DNA from: Rhodobacter aestuarii
GTDB lineage: Bacteria; Pseudomonadota; Alphaproteobacteria; Rhodobacterales; Rhodobacteraceae
Assembly (NCBI RefSeq): GCF_900156655.1
Contig: NZ_FTOG01000011.1
Coordinates: forward strand, 62,001-126,000
Length of the DNA stretch: 64,000 nucleotides
Direction of reading: 5' to 3'
Shown: positions 44,852 to 59,544 of the stretch, one piece after another
How the letters are laid out: every line of letters begins with the position of its first letter
How positions within the stretch are numbered: position 1 is the first letter of the stretch
Translations under genes and position numbers: made by a program
Notes under the pieces: generated by a model
Databases searched by the model: none
Told to the model about the DNA's origin: nothing
The model's input: only the letters and a program-made list of their open reading frames with translations

Positions 44852-45837
44852 TCCACCGGGCAGGTGTTGTCCGTCATGTAATCGTGCACCTCGATCTCAC
44901 CCGCGACGATCTTCGCAGCGGCTTCATCGACGGCGGCTTTCATCTCGTCGGTGACGAGTTCGGCGTTGAATTCATCCAGCGCATAGCTCACGCCATTGTC
45001 GGCAAGCCCCGAAACGATCACGCCGGTTTCCAGATCGGCACCTTCCATGAAGGCCTCATAAACCGACAGGTCCACGCGCTTGACCATCGAGGTCAGCATG
45101 TTGCCCGGATGCATGTAGTTTTGGTTGCTATCGACACCGATGCCCAAAATCCCCTCATCGGCAACCGTTTGCAAGATGCCAAGGCCGGTTGAACCCGCCG
45201 CCGAGAACACAACATCCGCACCTTGCGCGATTTGCGCCTTGGTCAATTCGGACCCTTTCACCGGATCGTTCCACGCCGCAGGAGTCGTGCCGGTCATGTT
45301 GTAGACCACTTTCACATCCGGGTTCGCCGCTTTCGCGCCTTGGGCATAGCCGCATTCAAACTTGCGGATCAGCGGAATATCCATGCCACCAACAAAGCCA
45401 ACAACCCCGGTTTTCGAGGCCATCGCCGCCATCATGCCGACAAGATAGGAGCCTTGCTCTTCTTGGAACACGACCGAGCGGACGTTCGGCTGATCCACCA
45501 CCATGTCGATGATGGCAAATTTCGTGTCCGGGTAATCCGGGGCCACGGTGTTGAGCACATCGCCAAAGGCAAAGCCCGTCATCACGATCGGGTTCGCACC
45601 CGATTCCGCGAAGCGCCGCAGCGCCTGTTCGCGCTGCGCTTCAGACTGCATTTCCAATTCTTTGTAGGTGCCGCCTGTTTCTGCGGCCCAACGCTCGGCG
45701 CCGTTGAAGGCCGCTTCGTTGAAGGATTTGTCGAACTTGCCACCAAGGTCAAAAATCAGCGCCGGATCGGCAGCCGCCGCGCCTGCAAAAAGCGCCAGCG
45801 TCGCTGCGGCGCCGAGGAAATGTTTCGTCATGGTCAT
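44848..45837 (-). CDS. BMP family substrate-binding protein of the nucleoside ABC importer
   Basis: A 329-residue periplasmic protein. The signal peptide ends near AGAAAA. The BMP fold is seen in LIFDLGGKFDKSFNEAAFNGAERWA, NPIVMTGFAFGDVLNTVAPDYPDTKFAIID, GSYLVGMMAAMASKTGVVGFVGGMDIPLI and GADVVFSAAGSTGLGILQ. The Asp and Phe early in the chain usually contact a nucleoside. It is first in the operon, with GGGAGTG before ATG 45837, so it should be the most expressed component. Linkage to PNP makes a purine nucleoside the likely ligand. Confidence 0.93.
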   Translation of the reverse strand: MTMTKHFLGAAATLALFAGAAAADPALIFDLGGKFDKSFNEAAFNGAERWAAETGGTYKELEMQSEAQREQALRRFAESGANPIVMTGFAFGDVLNTVAPDYPDTKFAIIDMVVDQPNVRSVVFQEEQGSYLVGMMAAMASKTGVVGFVGGMDIPLIRKFECGYAQGAKAANPDVKVVYNMTGTTPAAWNDPVKGSELTKAQIAQGADVVFSAAGSTGLGILQTVADEGILGIGVDSNQNYMHPGNMLTSMVKRVDLSVYEAFMEGADLETGVIVSGLADNGVSYALDEFNAELVTDEMKAAVDEAAAKIVAGEIEVHDYMTDNTCPVE

Positions 45838-45991
45838 GGATCACTCCCGGTCATTGTTGCGCGTCCCCCCCAAGGAACGCCAGTGGCGGGGCAAGCCCGC
45901 GGACCTCGCGAATTAGGGCTCTGAAACCGGGGGCGGTCAAGCGGGTTTTTGGCTGTCGTCGCGTCTTGATGCGCAGATCCTAGGCAGCTGC

Positions 45992-46402
45992 CTAAAGCGC
46001 TTGCACCAGAACCAGCGCATCCTCTGCACTGCCGTCCGGCGCGTGGTAATAGCGCTTACGCCGCCCGGCTTCTGTCCAACCCGTGCAGCCATAAAGGGCC
46101 TGAGCAGCAGCGTTTGAGGCCGCAACTTCCAAAAATGCTGTCGTCGCGCCGCGACTGCGGGCCTCGACCGAAAACGCCGTCACGAGTTTCATACCCGTGC
46201 CTTGCCGCCGAGCTTGTGGGTCAACGGCGAGGGTAAGCAATTCGGCCTCATCCGCCACGACCCGGCCCAACAGAAACCCGGTGGCTTCGATGCAAAGAAA
46301 GCACTGCGGGCTTGCCAAAAGATCGGCGAATTCCGCCGCAGACCATGGCCGCGGGGTGGTGAAGCAAGTGGCATGTAATTGGGCAAGGGCGGCGGGGTCC
46401 AT
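45992..46402 (-). CDS. rimI: Ribosomal protein S18-alanine N-acetyltransferase
   Basis: A 136-residue GNAT acetyltransferase. LLTLAVDPQARRQGTGMKLVTAF binds acetyl-CoA, and ATTAFLEVAASNAAAQALYGCTGW is the C-terminal strand-helix typical of RimI. The start overlaps the tsaB stop by one base (TGATG); tsaB-rimI linkage is widespread and is the main reason for preferring RimI over another GNAT. No terminator was seen after it. Confidence 0.88.
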   Translation of the reverse strand: MDPAALAQLHATCFTTPRPWSAAEFADLLASPQCFLCIEATGFLLGRVVADEAELLTLAVDPQARRQGTGMKLVTAFSVEARSRGATTAFLEVAASNAAAQALYGCTGWTEAGRRKRYYHAPDGSAEDALVLVQAL

Positions 46403-47013
46403 CAGTCCAGCAACACCGGAGGCGGATCAGACGGCGGCGCGGCATCGGCCCCGCGCAGATATAGCGGCGCGGGTTTAGGCTGCGGGGTCTCGGCGCGCGA
46501 TGCGGCGACCCGGGCAATGGCCACGGCGAGCGGGAAAGTCGCTTGCTCCGGTGTAAGGATCGGCGTGCCTGCCAGTTCCGCCTGAAATACCCCTGCGGGC
46601 TCCAAGCGGGGCGGCTCTGCACCTGCGTCGGTAAAGCGCTGTGCATAAGCCTCGCCGCGCCGTGCATCGAGCATCACCGCAATCGGGCGCGCCGCGCCTT
46701 CGGCAACCGCCTCGAAACTGGAAACCCCAATCGCGGGAATGCCAAGGCTCAACGCTAGGCCCCGCGCGGCAGAAACCGAAATCCGCACGCCAGTAAAATT
46801 GCCCGGCCCAATGCCAACACCAATGGCGGCAAGGTCGCGCCAATTATGACCTGCCTCGGCGAGAAGCTTTTCCAACAACGGCATCAGCCGTTCGGCCTGC
46901 CCCTTCGCCATCTCTTCCAGCCGATGCGCCAGCACCGTCTCGCCTTGCAGCAAAGCGGCCGCGCAATGCGCGGCCGATGTGTCAAAGGCAAGGGTCAGAG
47001 CCTCACTGCGCAA
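46402..47013 (-). CDS. tsaB: tRNA threonylcarbamoyladenosine biosynthesis protein TsaB
   Basis: A 203-residue ASKHA-fold protein, the dimerisation partner of TsaD in making t6A37 on ANN-decoding tRNAs. LTLAFDTSAAHCAAALLQG opens the fold, IGVGIGPGNFTGVRISVSAARGLALSLGIPAIGVSSFEA is the diagnostic core. The C-terminus is Pro-rich. It overlaps the nfuA-like gene at its start (11 bases) and rimI at its end. Confidence 0.95.
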   Translation of the reverse strand: MRSEALTLAFDTSAAHCAAALLQGETVLAHRLEEMAKGQAERLMPLLEKLLAEAGHNWRDLAAIGVGIGPGNFTGVRISVSAARGLALSLGIPAIGVSSFEAVAEGAARPIAVMLDARRGEAYAQRFTDAGAEPPRLEPAGVFQAELAGTPILTPEQATFPLAVAIARVAASRAETPQPKPAPLYLRGADAAPPSDPPPVLLD

Positions 47014-47569
47014 CGGCGCGCACCTCGCTGACCTCGGGGATATAATGGCGCAAAAGGTTCTCGATGCCCATTTTCAGCGTGTAGGTCGAAGACGGGCAGC
47101 CCGCGCAAGCACCTTGCATATGCAGGTAAACCACGCCCTTTTCAAAGCCGTGGAAGGTGATGTCGCCGCCATCTTGCGCCACAGCGGGGCGCACACGGGT
47201 GTCGAGCAATTCTTTGATCTGGGCGATGATCGCGCCATCTTCGCCATCGTCAGCGCCGCCTTCGGTATGGCCACCGCTGGCCGCCCCCATCAGCACCGGC
47301 TGGCCGGATTGGTAATGCTCCATGATCGCGCCCAAAATCGCTGGGCGGGCATGGGCCCAATCGGTGGCATCGTCTTTGGTGACGGTGACAAAATCAGAAC
47401 CCAAAAACACGCCCTTCACCCCGGCCACGCGGAAAATACGCCCCGCCAAAGGCGAAACCTGCGCAGCTTCCTCAGAGGTGAAATCGGCGCTGCCTTTGGG
47501 CAGAACTTCCTGCCCCGGCAGGAATTTGAGCGTCGCGGGGTTCGGGGTGGTCTCGGTCTGGATGAACAT
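47003..47569 (-). CDS. NifU-like Fe-S scaffold/carrier protein (NfuA/Nfu1 type)
   Basis: A 188-residue protein. The N-terminal Nfu_N domain (MFIQTETTPNPATLKFLPGQ, FRVAGVKGVFLGSDFVTVTK) is followed by the NifU C-terminal domain with VRPAVAQDGGDITFHGFEKGVVYLHMQGACAGCPSSTYTLKMGIE, where the CxxC binds a shared 4Fe-4S cluster. It delivers clusters to client proteins, as does mitochondrial NFU1. AAGGAGG before ATG 47569 sets the start. First of the nfuA-tsaB-rimI unit; the region up to 47686 should hold its promoter. Confidence 0.94.
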   Translation of the reverse strand: MFIQTETTPNPATLKFLPGQEVLPKGSADFTSEEAAQVSPLAGRIFRVAGVKGVFLGSDFVTVTKDDATDWAHARPAILGAIMEHYQSGQPVLMGAASGGHTEGGADDGEDGAIIAQIKELLDTRVRPAVAQDGGDITFHGFEKGVVYLHMQGACAGCPSSTYTLKMGIENLLRHYIPEVSEVRAVAQ

Positions 47570-47687
47570 GGCGTGCCTCCTTGGCTTGAGGCAGATATGC
47601 GCCTTCTGACCAAATTCGTCAAGTTTTGGCCGACCTCACAAAGCCGCACCCCAAGTCACGGCACGGGATTTGCGGCCGTTTTCCATC

Positions 47688-47721
47688 AAAAAGCCCCCGC
47701 GCAAGGGCATTGCGCGGGGGC
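47688..47721 (-). terminator. Rho-independent terminator of the rpoBC operon
   Basis: Minus strand GCCCCCGCGCA-ATGCCCT-TGCGCGGGGGC (stem 47693-47703 with 47711-47721) followed by five T. It starts 24 bases after the rpoC stop. Confidence 0.93.
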
Positions 47722-47744
47722 CTGTTTCTAAACGCGTCAGCCGA

Positions 47745-50700
47745 TCAATCGCGGCTTTCGGGCGTTTCCACCGGGCCGAAATCGGCCTCTTCGTAGGCGG
47801 TGTCGATCGGCGCGGCGAGCGCGGCGGCCTCGGCAGCCTCGGCGCGACGCGCCTCGATCACCGTGTGGTCGCGTTCGGCAGCGATCTTGCGGACCTTGGT
47901 GGTGGCCCCACCCGTACCCGCCGGGATCAGACGGCCGACGATGACGTTTTCCTTCAGGCCGACAAGCTTATCGCGTTTGCCTTGCACCGAAGCCTCGGTG
48001 AGCACGCGCGTCGTTTCTTGGAACGACGCCGCCGAGATGAAGGACCGCGTTTGCAACGAGGCTTTGGTGATCCCGAGCAGCACCGGCTCGCCCGTAGCGG
48101 CACGGCCACCACGCGCTTCGACTTTGGCGTTCTCTTCGTCGAACTCCGACTTGTCGATATGCTCGCCTTTCAGCAGCGTGGTATCGCCGCTGTCGAGGAT
48201 TTCGATCTTTTGCAGCATTTGCCGCACGATCACCTCGATGTGCTTGTCGTTGATCTTCACGCCTTGCAGACGATACACGTCTTGCACTTCGTCGATCAGA
48301 TATTCGGCCAGCGCCTCGATCCCCATGATACGCAGAATGTCATGCGGGGCCGGGTTGCCATCCATGATGTAGTCACCCTTCTGCACGAAGTCGCCCTCTT
48401 GCACCGGGATGTGCTTACCTTTCGGCACCATGTATTCGACCGGCTCGAGACCCTCTTGCGCGGGTTCGATCGCGATGCGGCGCTTGTTCTTATAGTCTTT
48501 ACCAAAGCGCACATAGCCATCAAGTTCGGCGATGATCGCGTGATCTTTCGGACGACGGGCTTCGAACAGTTCCGCCACGCGGGGAAGACCCCCGGTGATG
48601 TCTTTGGTCTTCGCACCTTCGCGCGGGATACGCGCAACCACGTCACCGGCCTTCACCTCTTGTCCCTCTTCGATCGAGAGAATGGCGTCCACCGACATCG
48701 GATAGGTCACCGGGTTGCCTGCATCGTTGCGGACCGGCTCACCATCGGCATTGACGATGATGATCTCGGGCTTCAGGTCGTTGCCTTTCGGCGCCGAGCG
48801 CCAATCGGTCACGATCTTCTGCGTCATACCGGTGGCATCGTCGGTCTCGTCGCGCACCGAAATGCCCGAAACGAGGTCGACGAATTTCGCCACACCCGAT
48901 TTTTCCGCGATGATCGGCAGGGTATAGGGGTCCCATTCGAACAGCTTTTCGCCGCGTTTGACCGCTTGGCCTTCCTTGACGAAGAGCTTGGTGCCGTAGC
49001 CCAGCTTGTGGCTGGCGCGTTCCTCGCCCTGATCGGACATGATCGCGATCTGCATGTTACGGCCCATCACGATCTGCTCGCCCGCCTCGTTCACGAGGAT
49101 ATTGGCGTTGCGGAACTCGATGGCGCCTTCATGCGAGGCCTCAAGGAACGACTGCTGGCCACCTTGCGCAATACCGCCGATGTGGAAGGTCCGCATCGTC
49201 AGCTGCGTGCCGGGTTCCCCAATCGACTGCGCCGCGATGATACCCACAGCTTCGCCTTGGTTCACCAGCGTACCGCGGGCAAGGTCACGACCGTAGCAAA
49301 GCGCGCAAACGCCCTCTTCGGCCTCACAGGTCAGCGCCGAGCGGATGCGGATCGATTGGATCGCATTTTGCTCGATCAGGTCGGCTTTACGCTCGTCGAT
49401 CAGCTCGTTTTTGCGCACCAGCACCTCATCGGTGCCCGGAACCATCACGTCATCGGCCGCAACCCGGCCCAGAACGCGTTCCGAAAGCGGCGCGACCACT
49501 TCACCGTCGTTCACCGCGGCCGAAGCCGTGATGGCACGCTCGGTGCCGCAGTCATGCGAGCGCACGATGCAATCTTGGGCAACGTCGACCAGACGACGGG
49601 TCAGATACCCCGAGTTCGCCGTTTTAAGCGCAGTGTCGGCCAGACCCTTACGGGCGCCGTGGGTCGAGTTGAAGTACTCGAGCACGGTCAGGCCTTCTTT
49701 AAAGTTCGAGATGATCGGCGTTTCGATGATCTCGCCCGACGGTTTGGCCATCAGGCCGCGCATCCCGCCAAGCTGTTTCATCTGCGCCGGCGAACCCCGC
49801 GCCCCGGAGTGGGACATCATGTAGACCGAGTTCGGCTCTTTCTCCATGCCCGCATCATCGACGCGAACCGCAGAAATCTCCTTCATCATCTCGGCCGCAA
49901 CGGCATCCGAGCATTTCGACCAAGCATCGACGACTTTGTTGTACTTCTCACCTTGGGTGATCAGACCGTCCATGTACTGCTGTTCGAACTCTTTGACCTG
50001 CTCGCGCACGCCATCGACGATTTCCCATTTGCGTTCCGGGATCAGCATGTCGTCCTTACCGAACGAGATACCGGCCTTAAACGCTTCGCGGAACCCAAGA
50101 CCCATGATTTGGTCACAGAAGATCACCGACTCTTTCTGACCGCAGTAGCGGTAGACGGTGTCGATGACGTTTTGCACGTCTTTCTTCCGCAGCGGGCGGT
50201 TCACAAGGTCATAGGGCGCTTTGGTGTTGAGTGGCAAAAGCGCGCCAAGACGCACGCGGCCCGGGGTGGTGTCATACCGTTTCCAGACCTCGTTGCCCTC
50301 TTCGTCGATTTGCTTGACGCGGGCTTTGACTTTGGCGTGCAGGTGCACGGTGCCCGAGTTCAGCGCGTGTTCGACTTCCTCAACCGAGGAGAACACCATG
50401 CCTTCGCCCGGCATCCCGGCCCGTTCCATGGTCGTGTAGTAAAGACCAAGCACCATGTCTTGCGACGGAACGATGATCGGCGCGCCGTTGGCGGGCGACA
50501 GAACGTTGTTCGTCGACATCATCAGCACGCGGGCTTCCAGCTGGGCTTCCAGCGAAAGCGGCACGTGAACGGCCATCTGGTCACCGTCGAAGTCAGCGTT
50601 AAACGCCGAGCAAACGAGCGGGTGCAGCTGGATCGCTTTACCTTCGATCAGTTGCGGCTCGAAGGCTTGGATGCCCAGACGGTGCAGCGTCGGTGCGCGG

Positions 50701-51980
50701 TTCAGCAACACCGGGTGTTCGCGGATCACCTCGTCCAGAATATCCCAAACCTCGGGACGCTCTTTCTCGACCAGTTTCTTCGCCTGTTTCACCGTGCTCG
50801 ACAGGCCCTTGGCTTCAAGGCGCGAGTAGATGAAGGGCTTGAAGAGTTCGAGCGCCATCTTCTTGGGCAAGCCGCACTGGTGCAGCTTGAGTTCCGGCCC
50901 GGTCACGATAACCGAACGGCCCGAGAAGTCGACGCGTTTACCGAGAAGGTTCTGACGGAAGCGGCCTTGCTTCCCTTTCAGCATGTCGGAGAGCGATTTC
51001 AGCGGGCGCTTGTTGGTGCCCGTGATCACGCGGCCACGACGGCCGTTGTCGAACAGCGCGTCAACCGCTTCTTGCAGCATCCGCTTTTCGTTCCGCACGA
51101 TGATATCGGGCGCACGCAGTTCGATCAGGCGCTTGAGACGGTTGTTCCGGTTGATCACACGACGATAGAGGTCGTTGAGGTCGGACGTCGCGAAGCGGCC
51201 ACCGTCAAGCGGCACCAGCGGGCGCAGTTCCGGCGGGATCACCGGAAGCACCGTGAGGATCATCCACTCGGGGCGGTTTTTCGACTCGATGAAGCTTTCG
51301 ACGATCTTCAAGCGTTTGATGATCTTCTTCGGCTTCAGCTCGCCCGTGGCTTCTTTCAGCTCTTCGCGCAGTTGCTCGGCGGTCGCCTCAAGGTCGATCG
51401 CGGCGAGCATGTCGCGGATCGCTTCTGCGCCGATGTTGGCGGTGAAAGCGTCGGCACCATACTGGTCTTGCGCGTCCAGATACTCGTCCTCGGTCAGAAG
51501 CTGGCCGTAGGACAGCTCGGTCAGACCGGGTTCGATCACGACGTAATTCTCGAAATACAGAATGCGTTCGAGGTCGCGCAGCGTGATGTCGAGCATCAGA
51601 CCGATGCGGCTCGGAAGCGATTTCAAGAACCAAATATGCGCAACAGGCGAGGCCAGTTCGATGTGGCCCATACGCTCGCGGCGGACTTTTTGCAGCGTGA
51701 CTTCCACACCGCATTTTTCGCAGACAACGCCGCGATATTTCATCCGCTTATATTTGCCGCACAGGCATTCGTAGTCTTTGATCGGGCCAAAAATCCGCGC
51801 ACAGAACAGACCGTCACGCTCGGGTTTGAACGTGCGGTAGTTGATCGTTTCGGGCTTCTTGATCTCGCCATAGGACCACGACAGGATCCGCTCGGGCGAA
51901 GCCAGCGAGATCTTGATCTCGTCAAAAGCCTTCGGCGCGGCCAGCGGGTTGAACGGGTTTTGGGTGAGTTCCTGGTTCAT
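47745..51980 (-). CDS. rpoC: RNA polymerase beta' subunit
   Basis: A 1411-residue catalytic subunit of RNA polymerase. The N-terminal zinc site is [20 protein letters not shown], the catalytic magnesium is held by [16 protein letters not shown], the bridge helix/trigger loop region and the second zinc cluster ([17 protein letters not shown]) are present, and [28 protein letters not shown] is intact. Length is normal for alphaproteobacteria. ATG 51980 follows AAGGACA, 50 bases after the rpoB stop. A strong terminator follows. Confidence 0.99.
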   Translation of the reverse strand: MNQELTQNPFNPLAAPKAFDEIKISLASPERILSWSYGEIKKPETINYRTFKPERDGLFCARIFGPIKDYECLCGKYKRMKYRGVVCEKCGVEVTLQKVRRERMGHIELASPVAHIWFLKSLPSRIGLMLDITLRDLERILYFENYVVIEPGLTELSYGQLLTEDEYLDAQDQYGADAFTANIGAEAIRDMLAAIDLEATAEQLREELKEATGELKPKKIIKRLKIVESFIESKNRPEWMILTVLPVIPPELRPLVPLDGGRFATSDLNDLYRRVINRNNRLKRLIELRAPDIIVRNEKRMLQEAVDALFDNGRRGRVITGTNKRPLKSLSDMLKGKQGRFRQNLLGKRVDFSGRSVIVTGPELKLHQCGLPKKMALELFKPFIYSRLEAKGLSSTVKQAKKLVEKERPEVWDILDEVIREHPVLLNRAPTLHRLGIQAFEPQLIEGKAIQLHPLVCSAFNADFDGDQMAVHVPLSLEAQLEARVLMMSTNNVLSPANGAPIIVPSQDMVLGLYYTTMERAGMPGEGMVFSSVEEVEHALNSGTVHLHAKVKARVKQIDEEGNEVWKRYDTTPGRVRLGALLPLNTKAPYDLVNRPLRKKDVQNVIDTVYRYCGQKESVIFCDQIMGLGFREAFKAGISFGKDDMLIPERKWEIVDGVREQVKEFEQQYMDGLITQGEKYNKVVDAWSKCSDAVAAEMMKEISAVRVDDAGMEKEPNSVYMMSHSGARGSPAQMKQLGGMRGLMAKPSGEIIETPIISNFKEGLTVLEYFNSTHGARKGLADTALKTANSGYLTRRLVDVAQDCIVRSHDCGTERAITASAAVNDGEVVAPLSERVLGRVAADDVMVPGTDEVLVRKNELIDERKADLIEQNAIQSIRIRSALTCEAEEGVCALCYGRDLARGTLVNQGEAVGIIAAQSIGEPGTQLTMRTFHIGGIAQGGQQSFLEASHEGAIEFRNANILVNEAGEQIVMGRNMQIAIMSDQGEERASHKLGYGTKLFVKEGQAVKRGEKLFEWDPYTLPIIAEKSGVAKFVDLVSGISVRDETDDATGMTQKIVTDWRSAPKGNDLKPEIIIVNADGEPVRNDAGNPVTYPMSVDAILSIEEGQEVKAGDVVARIPREGAKTKDITGGLPRVAELFEARRPKDHAIIAELDGYVRFGKDYKNKRRIAIEPAQEGLEPVEYMVPKGKHIPVQEGDFVQKGDYIMDGNPAPHDILRIMGIEALAEYLIDEVQDVYRLQGVKINDKHIEVIVRQMLQKIEILDSGDTTLLKGEHIDKSEFDEENAKVEARGGRAATGEPVLLGITKASLQTRSFISAASFQETTRVLTEASVQGKRDKLVGLKENVIVGRLIPAGTGGATTKVRKIAAERDHTVIEARRAEAAEAAALAAPIDTAYEEADFGPVETPESRD

Positions 51981-52030
51981 CGGTTATGTCCTTGAATGGG
52001 TCGGGAAAGGGGAGGAGGGCGCGACCGCCC

Positions 52031-56167
<4,137 letters not shown>

Positions 56168-56404
56168 GCTCGTCGTGACCTTTCGTCTGTAGCAAGCGTG
56201 TATCGTCGGGGCCCGATACACGTTGCAGGCGAATGGGGGGTCAGGTTCCATACCTGCCTTCCGTCCCACCGGAAGGCTCCCGAACCGACCCTGCCTTGGA
56301 AAAGGCTTCTTGTCAAAGCCCTTACCGAGACAGGAGCAGCTGGGCTCGGGAAAGCCCCGAACCCAGCCAATTTTTTAAAGAGGATGCGAACGCATCCTGC
56401 TCGA
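56168..56404 (-). promoter_or_regulatory. rplL-rpoB intergenic region with successive hairpins
   Basis: This 237-base gap has no gene. Read on the minus strand it holds an 11-bp hairpin (56339-56349 with 56357-56367, one G-U), a short one around 56292-56306 (GCCTT/AAGGC) and a perfect 8-bp stem (56256-56263 with 56270-56277, GCCTTCCG/CGGAAGGC). None has a U-run. In E. coli this junction holds an attenuator and an RNase III site that lower rpoBC relative to rplJL; a like role is inferred. Confidence 0.5.
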
Positions 56405-56779
56405 TTATTTGAGCTCGACCTTGGCGCCAGCCGCTTCGAGCTTCGTTTTGATTTCTTCGGCTTCGGCTTTCGCCGCGCCTTCTTTCACTTTGCCACCAGC
56501 TTCGACCAGCTCTTTGGCTTCTTTCAGGCCAAGACCGGTGATGCCGCGAACTTCTTTAATCACGTTGATTTTGTTCGCGCCGGCTTCGACGAGAACGACG
56601 TCGAATTCGGTTTTCTCTTCGGCGGCTTCAGCAGCGGCGCCCGGGGCGGCGGCCATCATGACAGCGCCACCAGCGGCCGGCTCAATGCCGTACTCGTCTT
56701 TGAGGATGGTTTTCAGTTCTTGGGCTTCAAGCAGCGTCAGGTTGACGATTTGCTCGGCGAGGGCTTTCAGATCGGCCAT
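56405..56779 (-). CDS. rplL: 50S ribosomal protein L7/L12
   Basis: A 124-residue stalk protein, present in several copies per ribosome, that recruits translation factors. The N-terminal dimerisation helices ([28 protein letters not shown]), the Ala-rich hinge and the C-terminal domain [23 protein letters not shown] with [12 protein letters not shown] are complete. It follows rplJ by 68 bases and precedes the hairpin-rich rpoB leader. Confidence 0.99.
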   Translation of the reverse strand: MADLKALAEQIVNLTLLEAQELKTILKDEYGIEPAAGGAVMMAAAPGAAAEAAEEKTEFDVVLVEAGANKINVIKEVRGITGLGLKEAKELVEAGGKVKEGAAKAEAEEIKTKLEAAGAKVELK

Positions 56780-56847
56780 TTTTCCGTTCCATTCTGATAT
56801 AGGGTTGATCCGACGTCGGTGCTTTCCGACGAAGGCAATTTGTTGCT

Positions 56848-57363
56848 TCAGGCGGCTTCCCGCTCCTCAAGAGTTTTGAGGATGCTCGCGATGTTGGAAG
56901 CAGGCGCACCAATGGCGCCGGCGATGTTCGAAGCAGGCGCACCGATGCACGACACGATTTGAGCGATAAGCTCTTCACGCGACGGCATAGAGGCGACGGC
57001 TTTGACACCGGCCGGATCCAGAGCCTCCCCGCCCATCGACCCGCCAAGAATAGCGAACTTGTCGTTCGTCTTGGCATAGGCGTCCGCGACCTTGGCCGCA
57101 GCGACCGGGTCTTCGGAATAGGCGAGAACGGTCATACCCGACAGAAGTTCAGCCATGCTGGCGCAGGGCTTGCCTTCAAGGGCGATCTTGGTGAGCGTGT
57201 TCTTGGCAACGCGGACGGACCCACCAACTTCACGCATTTTCGCGCGCAGGTCCTGCATCTGAGCAACCGTCATGCCTTCGTAGTGGGCAACCACCACGAC
57301 GCCAGAGCTTTCGAAGATTTGGCCGAGTTCCTCGACCACTTTCTCTTTTTGGGCTCTATCCAC
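56848..57363 (-). CDS. rplJ: 50S ribosomal protein L10
   Basis: A 171-residue base of the ribosomal stalk. [46 protein letters not shown]-type core, [11 protein letters not shown] and a C-terminal L12-binding helix ([17 protein letters not shown]) are present. The start codon is GTG at 57363, preceded by GGAG; L10 binds its own leader in many bacteria, and a weak start fits control at initiation. I see a short Ala-Ser repeat near the end ([20 protein letters not shown]). Confidence 0.98.
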   Translation of the reverse strand: MDRAQKEKVVEELGQIFESSGVVVVAHYEGMTVAQMQDLRAKMREVGGSVRVAKNTLTKIALEGKPCASMAELLSGMTVLAYSEDPVAAAKVADAYAKTNDKFAILGGSMGGEALDPAGVKAVASMPSREELIAQIVSCIGAPASNIAGAIGAPASNIASILKTLEEREAA

Positions 57364-57584
57364 GGTTACACTCCAAGTGTGGGGGTTTCCCCCCGGCTCT
57401 CGTTTCCCACGGGCGCATGCCCGCAGGTCGGGTCCGATCGGTTCCCGAGATCGCCCGAGGCAGTACCCCGGTAATTCTCGTTCCCCATCTCAGGAAGGAA
57501 ATTAAGCCGGAACCCGGCACCCTCCGTCTCGGACAGGACGGGGCGTTTGACCGCCCCGTCATTCGCCGGTTTCCCGGCAAATTC
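57364..57584 (-). promoter_or_regulatory. rplA-rplJ intergenic region: candidate L10 leader
   Basis: The 221-base gap holds, in transcript order, GCCGG-GAAA-CCGGC just after the rplA stop, a perfect 9-bp stem GACGGGGCG/CGCCCCGTC (57537-57545 with 57552-57560), then further GC hairpins close to rplJ, including GGGGG-GAAA-CCCCC. The position is that of the known L10-L12 autoregulatory leader. I cannot show the kink-turn binding motif with certainty, and I cannot identify a promoter here. Confidence 0.45.
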
Positions 57585-58283
57585 TTATTGCGCGGCAGTC
57601 GTCGCGAGGTCGAGCGAAACGCCCGGGCCCATCGTCGAGGACAGCGACACTTTTTTCACATAGGTGCCTTTGGCGCCGGCGGGTTTCGCCTTGGTCACGG
57701 CATCCACGAAAGCGCGCACGTTTTCAGCCAGCTTGTCTTCGGTGAACGAGACTTTGCCGATGCCGCCGTGGATCACGCCAGCTTTTTCGACTTTAAACTG
57801 AACTTCGCCGCCTTTCGCCGCTTCGACAGCCGCTTTCACGTCCATCGTCACGGTGCCGACTTTCGGGTTCGGCATCAGGTTGCGCGGCCCGAGGATTTTG
57901 CCCAGACGGCCGACGATCGGCATCATGTCCGGGGTCGCAATGCAGCGATCGAACTCGATCTTGCCGCTTTGGATCGTTTCCATCAGGTCTTCGGCGCCAA
58001 CGATATCGGCCCCGGCTTCTTTGGCTTCATCAGCTTTCGCGCCACGGGCGAACACGGCCACGCGCACGGTTTTGCCGGTGCCGTTGGGCAGACGGACAAC
58101 ACCGCGGACCATTTGGTCAGCGTGGCGCGGGTCAACGCCGAGGTTCATCGCGATTTCCAGCGTCTCGTCGAATTTCGCCGAGGCAGCGGATTTGATCAGT
58201 TTGACGGCTTCTTCAACCGAGAGGTTGTCTTTGCCTTCGAAAGCGGCGCGCGCAGCGACCGAACGTTTACCGAGCTTGGCCAT
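57585..58283 (-). CDS. rplA: 50S ribosomal protein L1
   Basis: A 232-residue 23S rRNA-binding protein at the E site and, in other bacteria, a translational repressor of rpl[55 protein letters not shown] and GSRAGVIHG-like segment (here [17 protein letters not shown]) are diagnostic. It begins 3 bases after the rplK stop, with AAAGGG upstream, so the pair is tightly coupled. Confidence 0.99.
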   Translation of the reverse strand: MAKLGKRSVAARAAFEGKDNLSVEEAVKLIKSAASAKFDETLEIAMNLGVDPRHADQMVRGVVRLPNGTGKTVRVAVFARGAKADEAKEAGADIVGAEDLMETIQSGKIEFDRCIATPDMMPIVGRLGKILGPRNLMPNPKVGTVTMDVKAAVEAAKGGEVQFKVEKAGVIHGGIGKVSFTEDKLAENVRAFVDAVTKAKPAGAKGTYVKKVSLSSTMGPGVSLDLATTAAQ

Positions 58284-58286
58284 TGC

Positions 58287-58739
58287 TTACCCTTTCACGT
58301 CCAGACCGATCGACTTCGCAGAGCCGAGGATGATTTTCATCGCGCCGTCGATATCGTTGGCGTTGAGATCTTTCATCTTCGCCTGAGCGATTTCGCGCAC
58401 TTGCGCGGCGGTCACGGTACCAACCGTTTCGCGGCCCGGCTTTTCCGACCCTTTCGGGCGGTTACGCTTGCCCACCGGCTTCAGGCCAGCGGCCTTTTTC
58501 AGCATGTAGGACGCGGGCGACGTTTTCGTTTCAAAGGTGAACGATTTGTCGGCGTAGTAGGTGATCACGCAGGGAACCGGCGAACCTTGTTCCATTTCTT
58601 GCGTGCGGGCGTTGAACGCCTTGCAGAATTCCATAATGTTGATCCCGCGCTGACCCAGCGCCGGACCGACCGGCGGCGACGGGTTGGCCGCCCCCGCTTT
58701 AATTTGCAGCTTCAGCTGCCCGATAACTTTCTTGGCCAT
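58287..58739 (-). CDS. rplK: 50S ribosomal protein L11
   Basis: A 150-residue protein of the GTPase-associated centre. [36 protein letters not shown] is the N-terminal domain with the Pro-rich switch; the C-terminal domain [37 protein letters not shown] binds 23S rRNA. Slightly longer than the E. coli protein. It follows nusG by 87 bases. Confidence 0.99.
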   Translation of the reverse strand: MAKKVIGQLKLQIKAGAANPSPPVGPALGQRGINIMEFCKAFNARTQEMEQGSPVPCVITYYADKSFTFETKTSPASYMLKKAAGLKPVGKRNRPKGSEKPGRETVGTVTAAQVREIAQAKMKDLNANDIDGAMKIILGSAKSIGLDVKG

Positions 58740-58826
58740 GTGGCCCTCTCCTTTTCACTGCCGCCCCACCATGAGGCGAAGTTTAGTGGTCCGGTCTGGG
58801 TTACCCCGCGCCTCCCACGATGCACG

Positions 58827-59366
58827 TCAGGCGGTTTTCGCCACCTGCGTGAATTCCAATTCCACCGGCGTCGGACGACCAAAGATCGACACGGTCACCT
58901 TCAGGCGACCCGCGACATCGTCCACTTCCTCGACCATGCCCGAGAAGCCCTCGAACGGGCCATCGGTCACCGACACGCTCTCGCCCACATCGAAGCGGAT
59001 CAGGTTGCGCGGCGCGGCAACCTCGCCCGTCGGGCCTTCGCGGTTCAGGATCTGGTTCACCTCGGCGTCGCGCATCGGCGTCGGCTTGCCTTGCGGCCCG
59101 AGGAAACCGGTCACCCGGTTGATCGACGTGATCGCGTGGTAGCCACGATCACTCATATCCATCCGCACGAGCACATAGCCCGGCATGAAGCGGCGCTCCG
59201 AGGTGACTTTCTTGCCACGACGAATCTCGATCACCTCTTCGGTGGGAACGAGAACCTCTTCAATTTCATCCTCAAGGCCTTTGTCGATCACGGCCTGACG
59301 GATTTGTTCGGCGACCTTCTTCTCGAAGTTCGAGAGTACGGAAACCGAATACCAACGCTTCGCCAT
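58827..59366 (-). CDS. nusG: Transcription termination/antitermination factor NusG
   Basis: A 179-residue RNA polymerase-binding factor. The NGN domain has RWYSVSVLSNFEKKVAEQI, MPGYVLVRMDMSDRGYHAI and VTGFLGPQGKPTPM; the C-terminal KOW domain is GESVSVTDGPFEGFSGMVEEVD. It suppresses pausing and couples RNA polymerase with Rho or ribosomes. It lies 178 bases downstream of secE; the gap shows no gene and no clear terminator. Confidence 0.98.
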   Translation of the reverse strand: MAKRWYSVSVLSNFEKKVAEQIRQAVIDKGLEDEIEEVLVPTEEVIEIRRGKKVTSERRFMPGYVLVRMDMSDRGYHAITSINRVTGFLGPQGKPTPMRDAEVNQILNREGPTGEVAAPRNLIRFDVGESVSVTDGPFEGFSGMVEEVDDVAGRLKVTVSIFGRPTPVELEFTQVAKTA

Positions 59367-59544
59367 GCCCAGCCTGCCTCTTTCGCCCAGCGCAACGCGC
59401 CGAAAATCCTGCCATTACAACGGTTTGACCGCTCTTCTCGGAAAACAAGACGGCGCGCATCTTGCGAATCGATGCACGCCGGTTCCGAAGTCTGGAGCCC
59501 CTTTAGCCGCCAAAAGGCTGCTTTTCAAGGCCTTCGCCGGGTTT

